Below are positions 13,620 to 20,255 of a stretch of DNA of 23,800 bases, piece after piece. The stretch covers positions 1-23,800 of the forward strand of contig JBJMSU010000035.1 in NCBI GenBank assembly GCA_045801465.1. Reading direction: 5' to 3'. The notes beneath the pieces were generated by a model, which searched no databases, was not told the origin of the DNA, and was given only the letters and a program-made list of their open reading frames with translations. This DNA is from DATFWC01 sp045801465. GTDB lineage: Bacteria; Pseudomonadota; Alphaproteobacteria; Rhizobiales; Xanthobacteraceae. Numbering within the stretch: position 1 is the stretch's first letter; each line of letters opens with the position of its first letter. The position numbers and the translations under genes were made by a program.

Positions 13620-14429
13620 TCAGGTCCGTCCGGCGGCCTTGGGGGCGCGCTTTTCGAGGAAGGCCTTCAGGCGCGCTTTCGCTTCCTCATCGTCCTGCGC
13701 AATGGCCGCCATCAAGGCTTCGGTCAGGAAGCCGCTCGCCGGGTCGGACTCGGCGATCCGCGGCAACACGTGCATCACGGCGAAATTGGTGAGCGGCGCA
13801 TTCCCGGCGATCTTCTGCGCCAGCTCGATGCCGCTGTTAAGCCCCTCACCGGGCTCGACCAGGTAGTGCGAAAGGCCAATGACCTGCCCGTCCTCGGCAT
13901 TGTAGGCGCGGCCGGTCAGCATCATGTCGGTCATGCGCGCAACCCCGATCAGCCGCGGCAGCCGCACGGCGCCCCCGCCGCCGACGAAGATGCCGCGCTG
14001 CCCTTCCGGCAGCGCGTAGAAGGCCGAGCGCTCGGCGATGCGTACATGCGCCGCCGCCGCAAGCTCGAGGCCGCCGCCGATCACCGCGCCGTGCAGCACC
14101 GCCACGACCGGAACGCGGCCGAACTGGATGCGATCGAACACGCGATGCCACATGCGCGAATGGGCGACGCCATCGATGATGTCGCGTTCGACGAGCTCGC
14201 CGAGGTCGAGCCCGGCGGAGAAGTGGTCTCCCTCGCCGTGGACGACCACGGCTTTGATCTTGTCCGGTAAGAGCTCGAAGAACGTTTCCAGCCCGAGGAT
14301 CGTCTCGTCATCGAGCGCATTGCGCTTCTCGCGACGCGCCAGGCTCAAGATCGCGATCTCTCCCTCGCCGCGCGCCGTCAGCGATGGCGGCAAGGGAATG
14401 CCCAAGCTTGTGCCCGAGGGAGCGTCCAT
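13620..14429 (-). CDS. Enoyl-CoA hydratase/isomerase family protein
   Basis: This is a crotonase-fold enzyme of about 269 residues. The oxyanion-hole segments are HFSAGLDLGEL near 69-79 and HGAVIGGGLELAAAAHVRIAE near 113-133. Glu122 and Glu142 (in ALPEGQRGIFVGG) correspond to the two catalytic glutamates of hydratases, so hydration of an enoyl-CoA is plausible. Start choice is open. ATG 14429 has a weak ribosome site, while in-frame TTG codons at 14489 or 14465 would leave a gap as short as six bases to the upstream gene, as elsewhere in this operon, and a GGAGG lies between them. Downstream the dehydrogenase begins one base after the stop. Other crotonases (isomerases, hydrolases) share these motifs, so the exact reaction is uncertain. 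Confidence 0.9.
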   Translation of the reverse strand: MDAPSGTSLGIPLPPSLTARGEGEIAILSLARREKRNALDDETILGLETFFELLPDKIKAVVVHGEGDHFSAGLDLGELVERDIIDGVAHSRMWHRVFDRIQFGRVPVVAVLHGAVIGGGLELAAAAHVRIAERSAFYALPEGQRGIFVGGGGAVRLPRLIGVARMTDMMLTGRAYNAEDGQVIGLSHYLVEPGEGLNSGIELAQKIAGNAPLTNFAVMHVLPRIAESDPASGFLTEALMAAIAQDDEEAKARLKAFLEKRAPKAAGRT

Positions 14430-14495
14430 GACGCGTCCGATGACATCTCCGCCCAGGTCGGTCAAGGACGTCCCTGCCTCCACAGGCAACGCGAT

Positions 14496-14948
14496 TCAGA
14501 GAACCTCGTACACGTCGATATGCACCGCGCGCACTTCGCGGATCCCCCGGCCGAGCGCCAGGATGCGGTTGAGCCAGGCGACCGCGGGAGCCGCGGTCTC
14601 GAACCGCATTGAGGTGCGGAAATAGTACAGGCCGGGGTCGACCGGCTCGCCGCGCGCGAGCTGCGCCATCACTTCGGCCGGGCCGTGGCGCAGCCCTTCG
14701 CTGACGACGAGAATGCGCGCGCCGCCCACGGTTTCGATGGTGTAGCGCGCTTCGAGCTCGGTGACGCCGTCGTCGCGGATGATCTGCCAGTCGGCGCCGC
14801 CCGCCAGGATTTGCCCGTTGAGCTTGGCGCCGTCCACGCGTCCGCCGAGGATGTTGATGATGCGGCGCTCCCCGCGCGGCGTCTGGCCGAGGGCGAGGAT
14901 GTCCGCCAGCTCGGCATGAATGCGAAAGATCGGTTGGCTCGAAAGCAC
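14496..14948 (-). CDS. DUF3237 (UPF0311) family protein
   Basis: This 150-residue protein has a predicted small beta-barrel. The sequence follows the DUF3237 pattern: an N-terminal strand with IFRIHAEL, ILGGRVDGAKLNGQILAGGADWQIIRDDGVTELEARYTIET, and a C-terminal FRTSMRFETAAPAVAWLNRILALGRG. No catalytic role is established for the family to my knowledge. The start is GTG 14948, placed three bases after the stop of the upstream TctC gene; AGG just ahead is a weak ribosome site, so coupling is likely. It is embedded in the acyl-CoA operon, and such proteins often accompany aromatic or acyl-CoA catabolic genes, so a hydrolase, binding or lyase function is possible but unproven. Confidence 0.85.
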   Translation of the reverse strand: MLSSQPIFRIHAELADILALGQTPRGERRIINILGGRVDGAKLNGQILAGGADWQIIRDDGVTELEARYTIETVGGARILVVSEGLRHGPAEVMAQLARGEPVDPGLYYFRTSMRFETAAPAVAWLNRILALGRGIREVRAVHIDVYEVL

Positions 14949-14951
14949 GAC

Positions 14952-15926
14952 CTACTGAGAAGGCTTGGTGCCGAGGGTTTTGGCGAAGTTGGCGACAGCG
15001 TTGCGCTGGGCGTCGATCGAGGCGGCGAATTCGGCCCCCGACCCGGGGCTGACGACCTGTCCGATGGCGGTCAATCGCGACACGATCTCGGGATCGGCCG
15101 CTGCCGTCCGCAGGTCGGCGGCCACGCGCTCGCGCAACGCGGGCGCCATCTCGCGCGGCCCGAACAGCCCGGTGAGGCCGTCGAACGTCAGCTCGGGATA
15201 GCCGGCTTCCGTGACGGTGGGAACGTCCGGCCCGCCCGCAGGACGCTGGCTGTTGGTGATGGCGATCAGCTTGACCCGCCCGGCCTGGACGTGCGGCCGG
15301 GCGATCGCCAGCGCGCCGACCCACAGCTGAATGCGCCCCTCGCCGAGATCGTTGAGCGCCTGCACCGTATCGCGGTACGGAACGCGCGTAACCGAGAGGC
15401 CGGTCGTCTTGAAGTAGCCGTCGAAGATGAAATCGGTCACCCCGGTCGCGGTGTTGAAGTTCAGCGTTCCGGGTTTCGCCTTCGCCAGCTCCATCAGTTG
15501 CTTGACGGAGGCGACGTTCAACGAGGGCGGGACCGCGGCGACCACGATCGTGTTGGACACCCTGGCGATCGGCACCAGATCGCGGTGGTCGTAGGGGAGC
15601 TTGTCGTGCAGGAACGGATGCGCCGTGAACGAAGAGGCCGGCGCGTAGAGCAGCGTGTGATCGTCGCCGGCGCTGATGAACGCCGTGATGGCGACGATGC
15701 CGTCGCCACCCGGGCGGTTCTCGACGACGACCGGTTGACCCCATCGCCCGGTCAGCCGGTCGGCGAACAGCCGCGCGCTGATGTCGACGCCGCTGCCGGG
15801 CCCGAGCGGCAGGATGAATTTGACCGACCGATGCGGCCACGTTTGGGCCTGCGACGGCGGCGCGCCGAACGCAAGGGCCGATAGGGCGATGGCGGCGCCG
15901 AGGTAAATCAATCGTTTCAGGATCAT
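14952..15926 (-). CDS. Tripartite tricarboxylate transporter substrate-binding protein (TctC/Bug family)
   Basis: This 324-residue periplasmic binding protein has a signal peptide ending near SQAQ (residue 28) and then the Bug-family start WPHRSVKFILPLGPGSGVDISARLFAD. The segment LGPGSGVD forms the carboxylate-binding loop, and VVENRPGGDG follows. Later family motifs are PYRDTVQALNDLGEGRIQ and VPTVTEAGYPEL. The ATG at 15926 has GGGAGA eight bases upstream. It is the first gene of the minus-strand acyl-CoA operon and is divergent from the second dctP across 185 bases. No tctA/tctB membrane genes are in the window. Such orphan binding proteins may use a shared permease or act in sensing. Confidence 0.93.
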   Translation of the reverse strand: MILKRLIYLGAAIALSALAFGAPPSQAQTWPHRSVKFILPLGPGSGVDISARLFADRLTGRWGQPVVVENRPGGDGIVAITAFISAGDDHTLLYAPASSFTAHPFLHDKLPYDHRDLVPIARVSNTIVVAAVPPSLNVASVKQLMELAKAKPGTLNFNTATGVTDFIFDGYFKTTGLSVTRVPYRDTVQALNDLGEGRIQLWVGALAIARPHVQAGRVKLIAITNSQRPAGGPDVPTVTEAGYPELTFDGLTGLFGPREMAPALRERVAADLRTAAADPEIVSRLTAIGQVVSPGSGAEFAASIDAQRNAVANFAKTLGTKPSQ

Positions 15927-16111
15927 CGTACATTCTCCCGGCCACGCAAGCAGGCCGCAAGCTAGCGAGCGCGGCCGAGAAGTCAAAGCGCTGCGGCGTG
16001 GGCCGGCGACAATAGGTTAACTTGCCTTTGCGGCCCGGTTTTGCATTCATGCCAGCACGCCGGTCGGCCGGCACCCTTCGGCTGAAGACCATAGCGTTCT
16101 GGGAGGAACCG

Positions 16112-17092
16112 ATGATCAAGCTCAAAGCCCTGCTCGCGCTGGCATGCGGGCTGACCCTGTTCTCCGTTGCGGCCCAGGCCCAGCAGGAGATCAAGCTCGG
16201 CCACGTCGGCGAGCCGGGCTCGCTGTTCGACCGCAGCTCGCAGGAATTCGCCAAGCGCGCCAACGAGAAGCTGGGTGGGAAGGCGAAGATCAGCGTGTAC
16301 GGGTCGAGCCAGCTCGGAGGCGATACCGAGCTCCTGAAGAAACTCAAGCTCGGCACCGTCGACCTCGCCTTGCCGTCGACCGTCATGTCGTCGCAGATCG
16401 CGCTGTTCGGCCTGTTCGAGATGCCGTACCTGGTGAAGGATCGCGCCCACATGGAGCGCATCCGCGAGCAGGTCGTGAACCCCACCCTCGTGCCGACCGC
16501 CGAGAAGGAAGGCTATCGGATCATCGCGACGTGGGAAAACGGCATCCGCCATATCACCAACTCGAAGCGGCCGATCGTCAAGCCGGACGATCTCAAAGGC
16601 CTGAAGCTGCGCGTCCCGCAGGGCGGGTGGCGCGTGAAGATGTTCCAGGCCTACGGCGCCAACCCGAGCCCGATGGCATTTTCCGAAGTGTTCGTGGCGC
16701 TGCAGACCGGGGTCATGGACGCACAGGAGAACCCGCTGGCGCAGATCTACCCGGCGCGGTTCCAGGAAGTGCAGAAGTACCTCTCGCTCACCGGGCACGT
16801 TTACACGCCGGCCTATGTCACGGCCGGCGCGAGCTGGGCGCGGCTGTCCGCCGACGTGCAGAAGGCGCTCGCCGAAACCGCCAAGGAGATGCAGCCGGTG
16901 GCGCTCAAGATCGCTGCCGATCTCGATGAGGATTTTCTCAAGAAGCTCAAGGATGGCGGCATGCAGGTGAACGAGGCCGACAAGGACGCGTTCATCGCCG
17001 CCAGCAAAGCGATCTATGACGAATTCTCGAAAGACGTCTCCGGCGGCAAGGAGCTGATCGACAAGGCGCTTGCCCTCGGCAAGACCTCCTGA
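16112..17092 (+). CDS. dctP: TRAP transporter substrate-binding protein (DctP family), set 2
   Basis: This 326-residue periplasmic receptor has a clear signal peptide (MIKLKALLALACGLTLFSVA, cleavage after AQA near 23). Family features are IKLGHVGEPGSLFDRSSQEFAKRANEKLGGKAKISVYGSSQLGGDTELLKKLKLGTVDLAL, the NGIRHITNSKRPI segment, LKGLKLRVPQ with Arg167 as the likely carboxylate ligand, and a C-terminal FSEVFVALQTGVMDAQENPLAQIY. The ATG at 16112 has GGGAGG six bases upstream and was preferred over in-frame upstream codons because it begins the signal peptide. It leads the second dctPQM set. It is only distantly similar to the first DctP, so the two systems probably take different acids. Confidence 0.96.
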   Translation: MIKLKALLALACGLTLFSVAAQAQQEIKLGHVGEPGSLFDRSSQEFAKRANEKLGGKAKISVYGSSQLGGDTELLKKLKLGTVDLALPSTVMSSQIALFGLFEMPYLVKDRAHMERIREQVVNPTLVPTAEKEGYRIIATWENGIRHITNSKRPIVKPDDLKGLKLRVPQGGWRVKMFQAYGANPSPMAFSEVFVALQTGVMDAQENPLAQIYPARFQEVQKYLSLTGHVYTPAYVTAGASWARLSADVQKALAETAKEMQPVALKIAADLDEDFLKKLKDGGMQVNEADKDAFIAASKAIYDEFSKDVSGGKELIDKALALGKTS

Positions 17093-17099
17093 CGCCGTC

Positions 17100-17735
17100 A
17101 TGGCAGTGGCCGCCCGACCGGGCGGCCGCCCTCCCCTGTCACCGGATGGGACCTTGGCGGTGGCTTTCAATCGTTTACGCACGGCGTTCGAGCAGCTGCT
17201 CGAGACCATCGTCGTCATCCTGGTCGTCGCGCTGACGGCGATCGTCATCGCCGGGTTTGCCTTCCGCTATGTCGGCCGGTCGCTGGTCTGGTACGACGAG
17301 ACCGCGTCCATCGGACTGGTCTGGCTCACCTATTACGGCTCGGCGCTCGCGGCGTTGAAGGGCGCGCATATCGGCGTGCCCGGTCTCGTCAACGCGCTTC
17401 CTCCGCATGCGCGAGTCGCCGCCGCGCTGTTCGCCGAGGCCTGCGTCTTCCTGTTTTTCATCGTGCTGGCCGTCACCGGATTCGAGGTTCTCGTCGTTCT
17501 CGGCAACGACCGGATGGTCAGCCTGGAGTGGGTCCCGCTGCGCTTCACCCAGTCGGTGATCCCCATCGGCGCGGTGCTGTTCATCATTGCCGAGGCGCTG
17601 CGCCTGCCGCAGGTGCTGCGCGACGCGCGCGGCGGAGGTTTTCTCGACGCCGAGGCCATCGAGGCGATCGCGCACGGCGCTCCACCGCCGCCGGACGGTG
17701 CCGGAGCCGCGAGCCAGACGGAGCGGCGACCGTGA
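17100..17735 (+). CDS. dctQ: TRAP transporter small permease subunit (DctQ family), set 2
   Basis: This membrane protein of about 211 residues has four hydrophobic segments. It carries the DctQ hallmark RYVGRSLVWYDETASIGLVWLTYYGSALAALKGAHIGV. It links DctP and DctM. The ATG at 17100 lies seven bases after the dctP stop but has no clear ribosome site; an in-frame GTG at about 17160 is an alternative that would drop a proline-rich leader. The C-terminal tail (GAPPPPDGAGAASQTERRP) is low complexity. Its stop overlaps the GTG start of dctM as GTGA. Confidence 0.9.
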   Translation: MAVAARPGGRPPLSPDGTLAVAFNRLRTAFEQLLETIVVILVVALTAIVIAGFAFRYVGRSLVWYDETASIGLVWLTYYGSALAALKGAHIGVPGLVNALPPHARVAAALFAEACVFLFFIVLAVTGFEVLVVLGNDRMVSLEWVPLRFTQSVIPIGAVLFIIAEALRLPQVLRDARGGGFLDAEAIEAIAHGAPPPPDGAGAASQTERRP

Positions 17736-19018
17736 CCATCACCCTCATGCTGGTCGGCATGATCGCGCTGGCGCTCCTCAATGTGCCGATCGCCATCGCG
17801 CTCGGCCTCGTGGCCATGCTGGCGATCTGGATCGCTCAGGGCAGCCACATGCTGGTCAACACCGCCCTGGTGATGTTCGAGGGCGCATCGAGCTTTCCGC
17901 TGCTGGCAATCCCGCTGTTCATCCTCGCCGGCGCGATCATGAACGCCTCCTCGATCTCGCGCCGGCTGATCGCGTTCGCCTCCGCGCTGGTGGGGTTCAT
18001 CCGCGGCGGGCTGTCGATGGTGTCGATCGGCGCCTCGATGTTCTTTGCCGAGATCTCCGGGTCGGCGGTGGCCGACGTCGCGGCGCTCGGCACGATCCTC
18101 GTTCCGGCCATGCGCAGTCGCGGCTACAGCAAGGAACTCGCCGCCGCCACCGTGTCGTCGGCCGCGAGTCTCGCCATCATCATCCCGCCGTCGATCCCGA
18201 TGATCCTCTACGCCGTAATGGCGCAGACGTCGGTGGTGAAGCTGTTCGTCGCCGGCATCATTCCCGGCGTCATCGGCGGCTTCGGCCTCGCCGTCGCCGC
18301 CTATTGGCAGGCGCGGCGCTACAATCTCCCCATCGAGGAGAAATTTCAGCTCGCGCGCGTGTGGCAGACCTTCAAGGACGCGCTGTGGGCCTTCGTCCTG
18401 CCGATCGCCATCCTCGGCTCGATCTTTGCCGGGGTGGTCACTGCGACGGAAGGGGCCGGCATGGCGGTGGTGGCCGCCCTGGTAGTCGGCGGCCTGATCT
18501 ATCGCGACATCAACATTTATGAACTGCGCAAGGCCTGCGTCGATGGCGGCATCCAGACCGCGGTCGTGATGCTGCTGGTGGCGAGCTCGGCGCTGATCGG
18601 CACTTTTCTCACCGAGGCGCAGCTGCCGCAGAGATTGGCCGAGGGCATCACCGGGCTCACCAGCGACAAGTACATGGTGCTGCTCATTCTCAATGTCATC
18701 TTTCTCATCCTCGGCATGTTCCTGCATTCGGCGGCGGCCATCATCCTGGTCATCCCGATCGTCATGCCCATGGTGACGGCCGTTGGCATCGACCCCATCC
18801 ATTTCGGCCTGGTGGTGACGCTCAATCTCGCCATCGGCCAGCAGACGCCCCCGGTCGCCAGCGTCCTGATGGCGGCCTGTGCCATCGCGAAATCCGATAT
18901 TTGGGAGACCACGAAGGTCAACCTGCCGCTGATCTTCGCGTTGTTCGTCGTGCTGATGCTGTGCACCTACGTGCCGGCGCTGTCGCTCGGCCTCGTGGAG
19001 TTTTTCTATGGGAAATAG
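17732..19018 (+). CDS. dctM: TRAP transporter large permease subunit (DctM family), set 2
   Basis: This 428-residue polytopic membrane protein is the channel subunit of the second TRAP system. Signatures are LNVPIAIALGLVAMLAI, FPLLAIPLFILAGAIMNAS, FFAEISGSAVADVAALGTILVPAMRSRGY, SLAIIIPPSIPMILYAV, GVVTATEGAGMAVVAAL and LAIGQQTPPVASVL. The start is GTG 17732, which overlaps the dctQ stop by four bases; a longer in-frame ATG reading only shadows dctQ. The gene ends 27 bases before the convergent methyltransferase gene, with no obvious terminator hairpin between. It is clearly of a different DctM subgroup from the first set. Confidence 0.95.
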   Translation: MTITLMLVGMIALALLNVPIAIALGLVAMLAIWIAQGSHMLVNTALVMFEGASSFPLLAIPLFILAGAIMNASSISRRLIAFASALVGFIRGGLSMVSIGASMFFAEISGSAVADVAALGTILVPAMRSRGYSKELAAATVSSAASLAIIIPPSIPMILYAVMAQTSVVKLFVAGIIPGVIGGFGLAVAAYWQARRYNLPIEEKFQLARVWQTFKDALWAFVLPIAILGSIFAGVVTATEGAGMAVVAALVVGGLIYRDINIYELRKACVDGGIQTAVVMLLVASSALIGTFLTEAQLPQRLAEGITGLTSDKYMVLLILNVIFLILGMFLHSAAAIILVIPIVMPMVTAVGIDPIHFGLVVTLNLAIGQQTPPVASVLMAACAIAKSDIWETTKVNLPLIFALFVVLMLCTYVPALSLGLVEFFYGK

Positions 19019-19045
19019 CGCGCGCACCGTATCCGCGACGCGCCC

Positions 19046-20071
19046 TCACCCGAGTTCGCGGCGCACGATCTTCGCCCCCTCGACCATCGCCTTGAGCTTG
19101 GCGAAGGCGATGTCGCGCGGCAGGTATTTCATGCCGCAATCGGGGGCGACGATGATCCGCTCGGCCGGCACATGAGGCAGCGCACCGCGGATACGCGCCG
19201 CCACCGTCTCCGCCGTCTCGACGGCGAGATCGCCGAGATCGATCACGCCGAGAATGATGGTCTTGCTCAAGCTCTCGAGCTGCGTGCAGTCGAGCTTCGG
19301 CTGCGCGGTCTCCACCGAGATCTGCTGCGCGCGCGACTGCTCGAACTCGGCCAGAAACGCATAGCCGGTCGGCTTCGTGGTCTTCACCGTCTGCGCGTAA
19401 CCGAAGCAGATGTGCACGGCGGTCGTTCCGGTGACGCCGTCGAGCGCCGCATTGAGCGCCTTGATGCCGTATGTCTTGGCCTTATCGGGTCGCGCCTGCA
19501 TCCACGGTTCGTCGATCTGCACCACGTCGGCGCCGGAAGCGAACAGGTCCTTGATCTCGGCGTTCACCGCGGCGGCGTAATCCAGGGCAAGCGCTTCTTC
19601 GTCGCCATAGAAGCTATCCTCGGCCTGCTGCGTCATGGTGAACGGGCCCGGGACCGTCATCTTGATCATGCGATCGGTATTGGCCCGCAGGAACTTGACG
19701 TCTCCCACTTCGACCGGATGCCGGCGCCTGATCCGGCCGACCACGCGCGGCACCGGGATCGGCATGCCGCTGCGGCTGATGGTCGAGCCGGGATTGTCGA
19801 GGTCGATGCCGTCGAGCGCGGTGGCGAAGCGATTTGAGTAGCTCTCGCGCCGCATCTCGCCGTCGGTGATGATGTCGAGCCCCGCGCGCTCCTGGTCGCG
19901 AATGGCGATGAGCGTCGCGTCGTCCTGCGCCTGTTCGAGCCACTGCGGGTCGACGCGCCACAGCTCCTTGGCGCGCACGCGCGGCGGCGTCTGCTTGGAT
20001 AGGCTGGCGCGATCGATCAGCCAGTCGGGTTGCGGATACGATCCGACCAGCGTGGTGGGGAACAGCGGCAT
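19046..20071 (-). CDS. Stand-alone MetE C-terminal-like zinc methyltransferase
   Basis: This 341-residue protein matches only the catalytic C-terminal half of cobalamin-independent methionine synthase. The TIM-barrel opening PTTLVGSYPQP, the ITDGEMRRESY segment at 68-78, and QIDEPW at 185-190 are present. All four expected zinc ligands appear, as His220 and Cys222 (VHICFGY), Glu254 and Cys312 (APDCGMKYLPR). The N-terminal MetE half is absent. The ATG at 20071 has an excellent AGGAGG site six bases upstream. The methyl donor may not be methyltetrahydrofolate. The same fold includes epoxyalkane:coenzyme M transferase and corrinoid-linked core-MetE enzymes, so a thiol-alkylation role is also possible. 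The upstream region holds two strong inverted repeats. Confidence 0.88.
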   Translation of the reverse strand: MPLFPTTLVGSYPQPDWLIDRASLSKQTPPRVRAKELWRVDPQWLEQAQDDATLIAIRDQERAGLDIITDGEMRRESYSNRFATALDGIDLDNPGSTISRSGMPIPVPRVVGRIRRRHPVEVGDVKFLRANTDRMIKMTVPGPFTMTQQAEDSFYGDEEALALDYAAAVNAEIKDLFASGADVVQIDEPWMQARPDKAKTYGIKALNAALDGVTGTTAVHICFGYAQTVKTTKPTGYAFLAEFEQSRAQQISVETAQPKLDCTQLESLSKTIILGVIDLGDLAVETAETVAARIRGALPHVPAERIIVAPDCGMKYLPRDIAFAKLKAMVEGAKIVRRELG

Positions 20072-20102
20072 GACTCCTCCTACTCGGCGGCAAGTGCCCC
20101 GC

Positions 20103-20151
20103 TTCCGAAGTTCGTGATACATGGCAGCACCCTCTGACACGAACTTCGGAA
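20103..20151. repeat. Perfect 14-bp inverted repeat in the leader of the MetE-like gene
   Basis: TTCCGAAGTTCGTG (20103-20116) and CACGAACTTCGGAA (20138-20151) are perfect complements around a 21-base spacer. The element begins 32 bases upstream of the MetE-like ATG, so it could fold as a leader hairpin in the mRNA or serve as a pair of operator half-sites. The GAAGTTC core is shared with the neighbouring repeat at 20178-20255. Confidence 0.75.
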
Positions 20152-20177
20152 TCGGAGCACTAGCAAGTATATGGTTT

Positions 20178-20255
20178 CCAGTGCCGCTTTTCGATTTGAA
20201 GTTCCTAAACGAGCTTGCGGCAGGCGATGTAGGGACTTCAAATCGGCGGCACTGG
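20178..20255. repeat. 26-bp bulged inverted repeat overlapping the end of the FAD dehydrogenase gene
   Basis: The arms are CCAGTGCCGC plus CGATTTGAAGTTCCTA on the left (20178-20187 and 20192-20207, with a TTTT bulge between) and TAGGGACTTCAAATCG plus GCGGCACTGG on the right (20230-20255). There is one mismatch in 26 pairs, and the spacer is 22 bases. The right arm contains the last codons and stop of the FAD dehydrogenase gene, so the left arm is an inverted copy of the 3' end of that gene. It could block 3' exonucleases or end transcription, but no U-run follows on the minus strand. Confidence 0.75.

Noticed and set aside
20103..20151. SAM-type riboswitch upstream of the MetE-like gene
   Set aside because: Only a simple stem-loop is seen. 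No SAM riboswitch core or pseudoknot features could be recognised.
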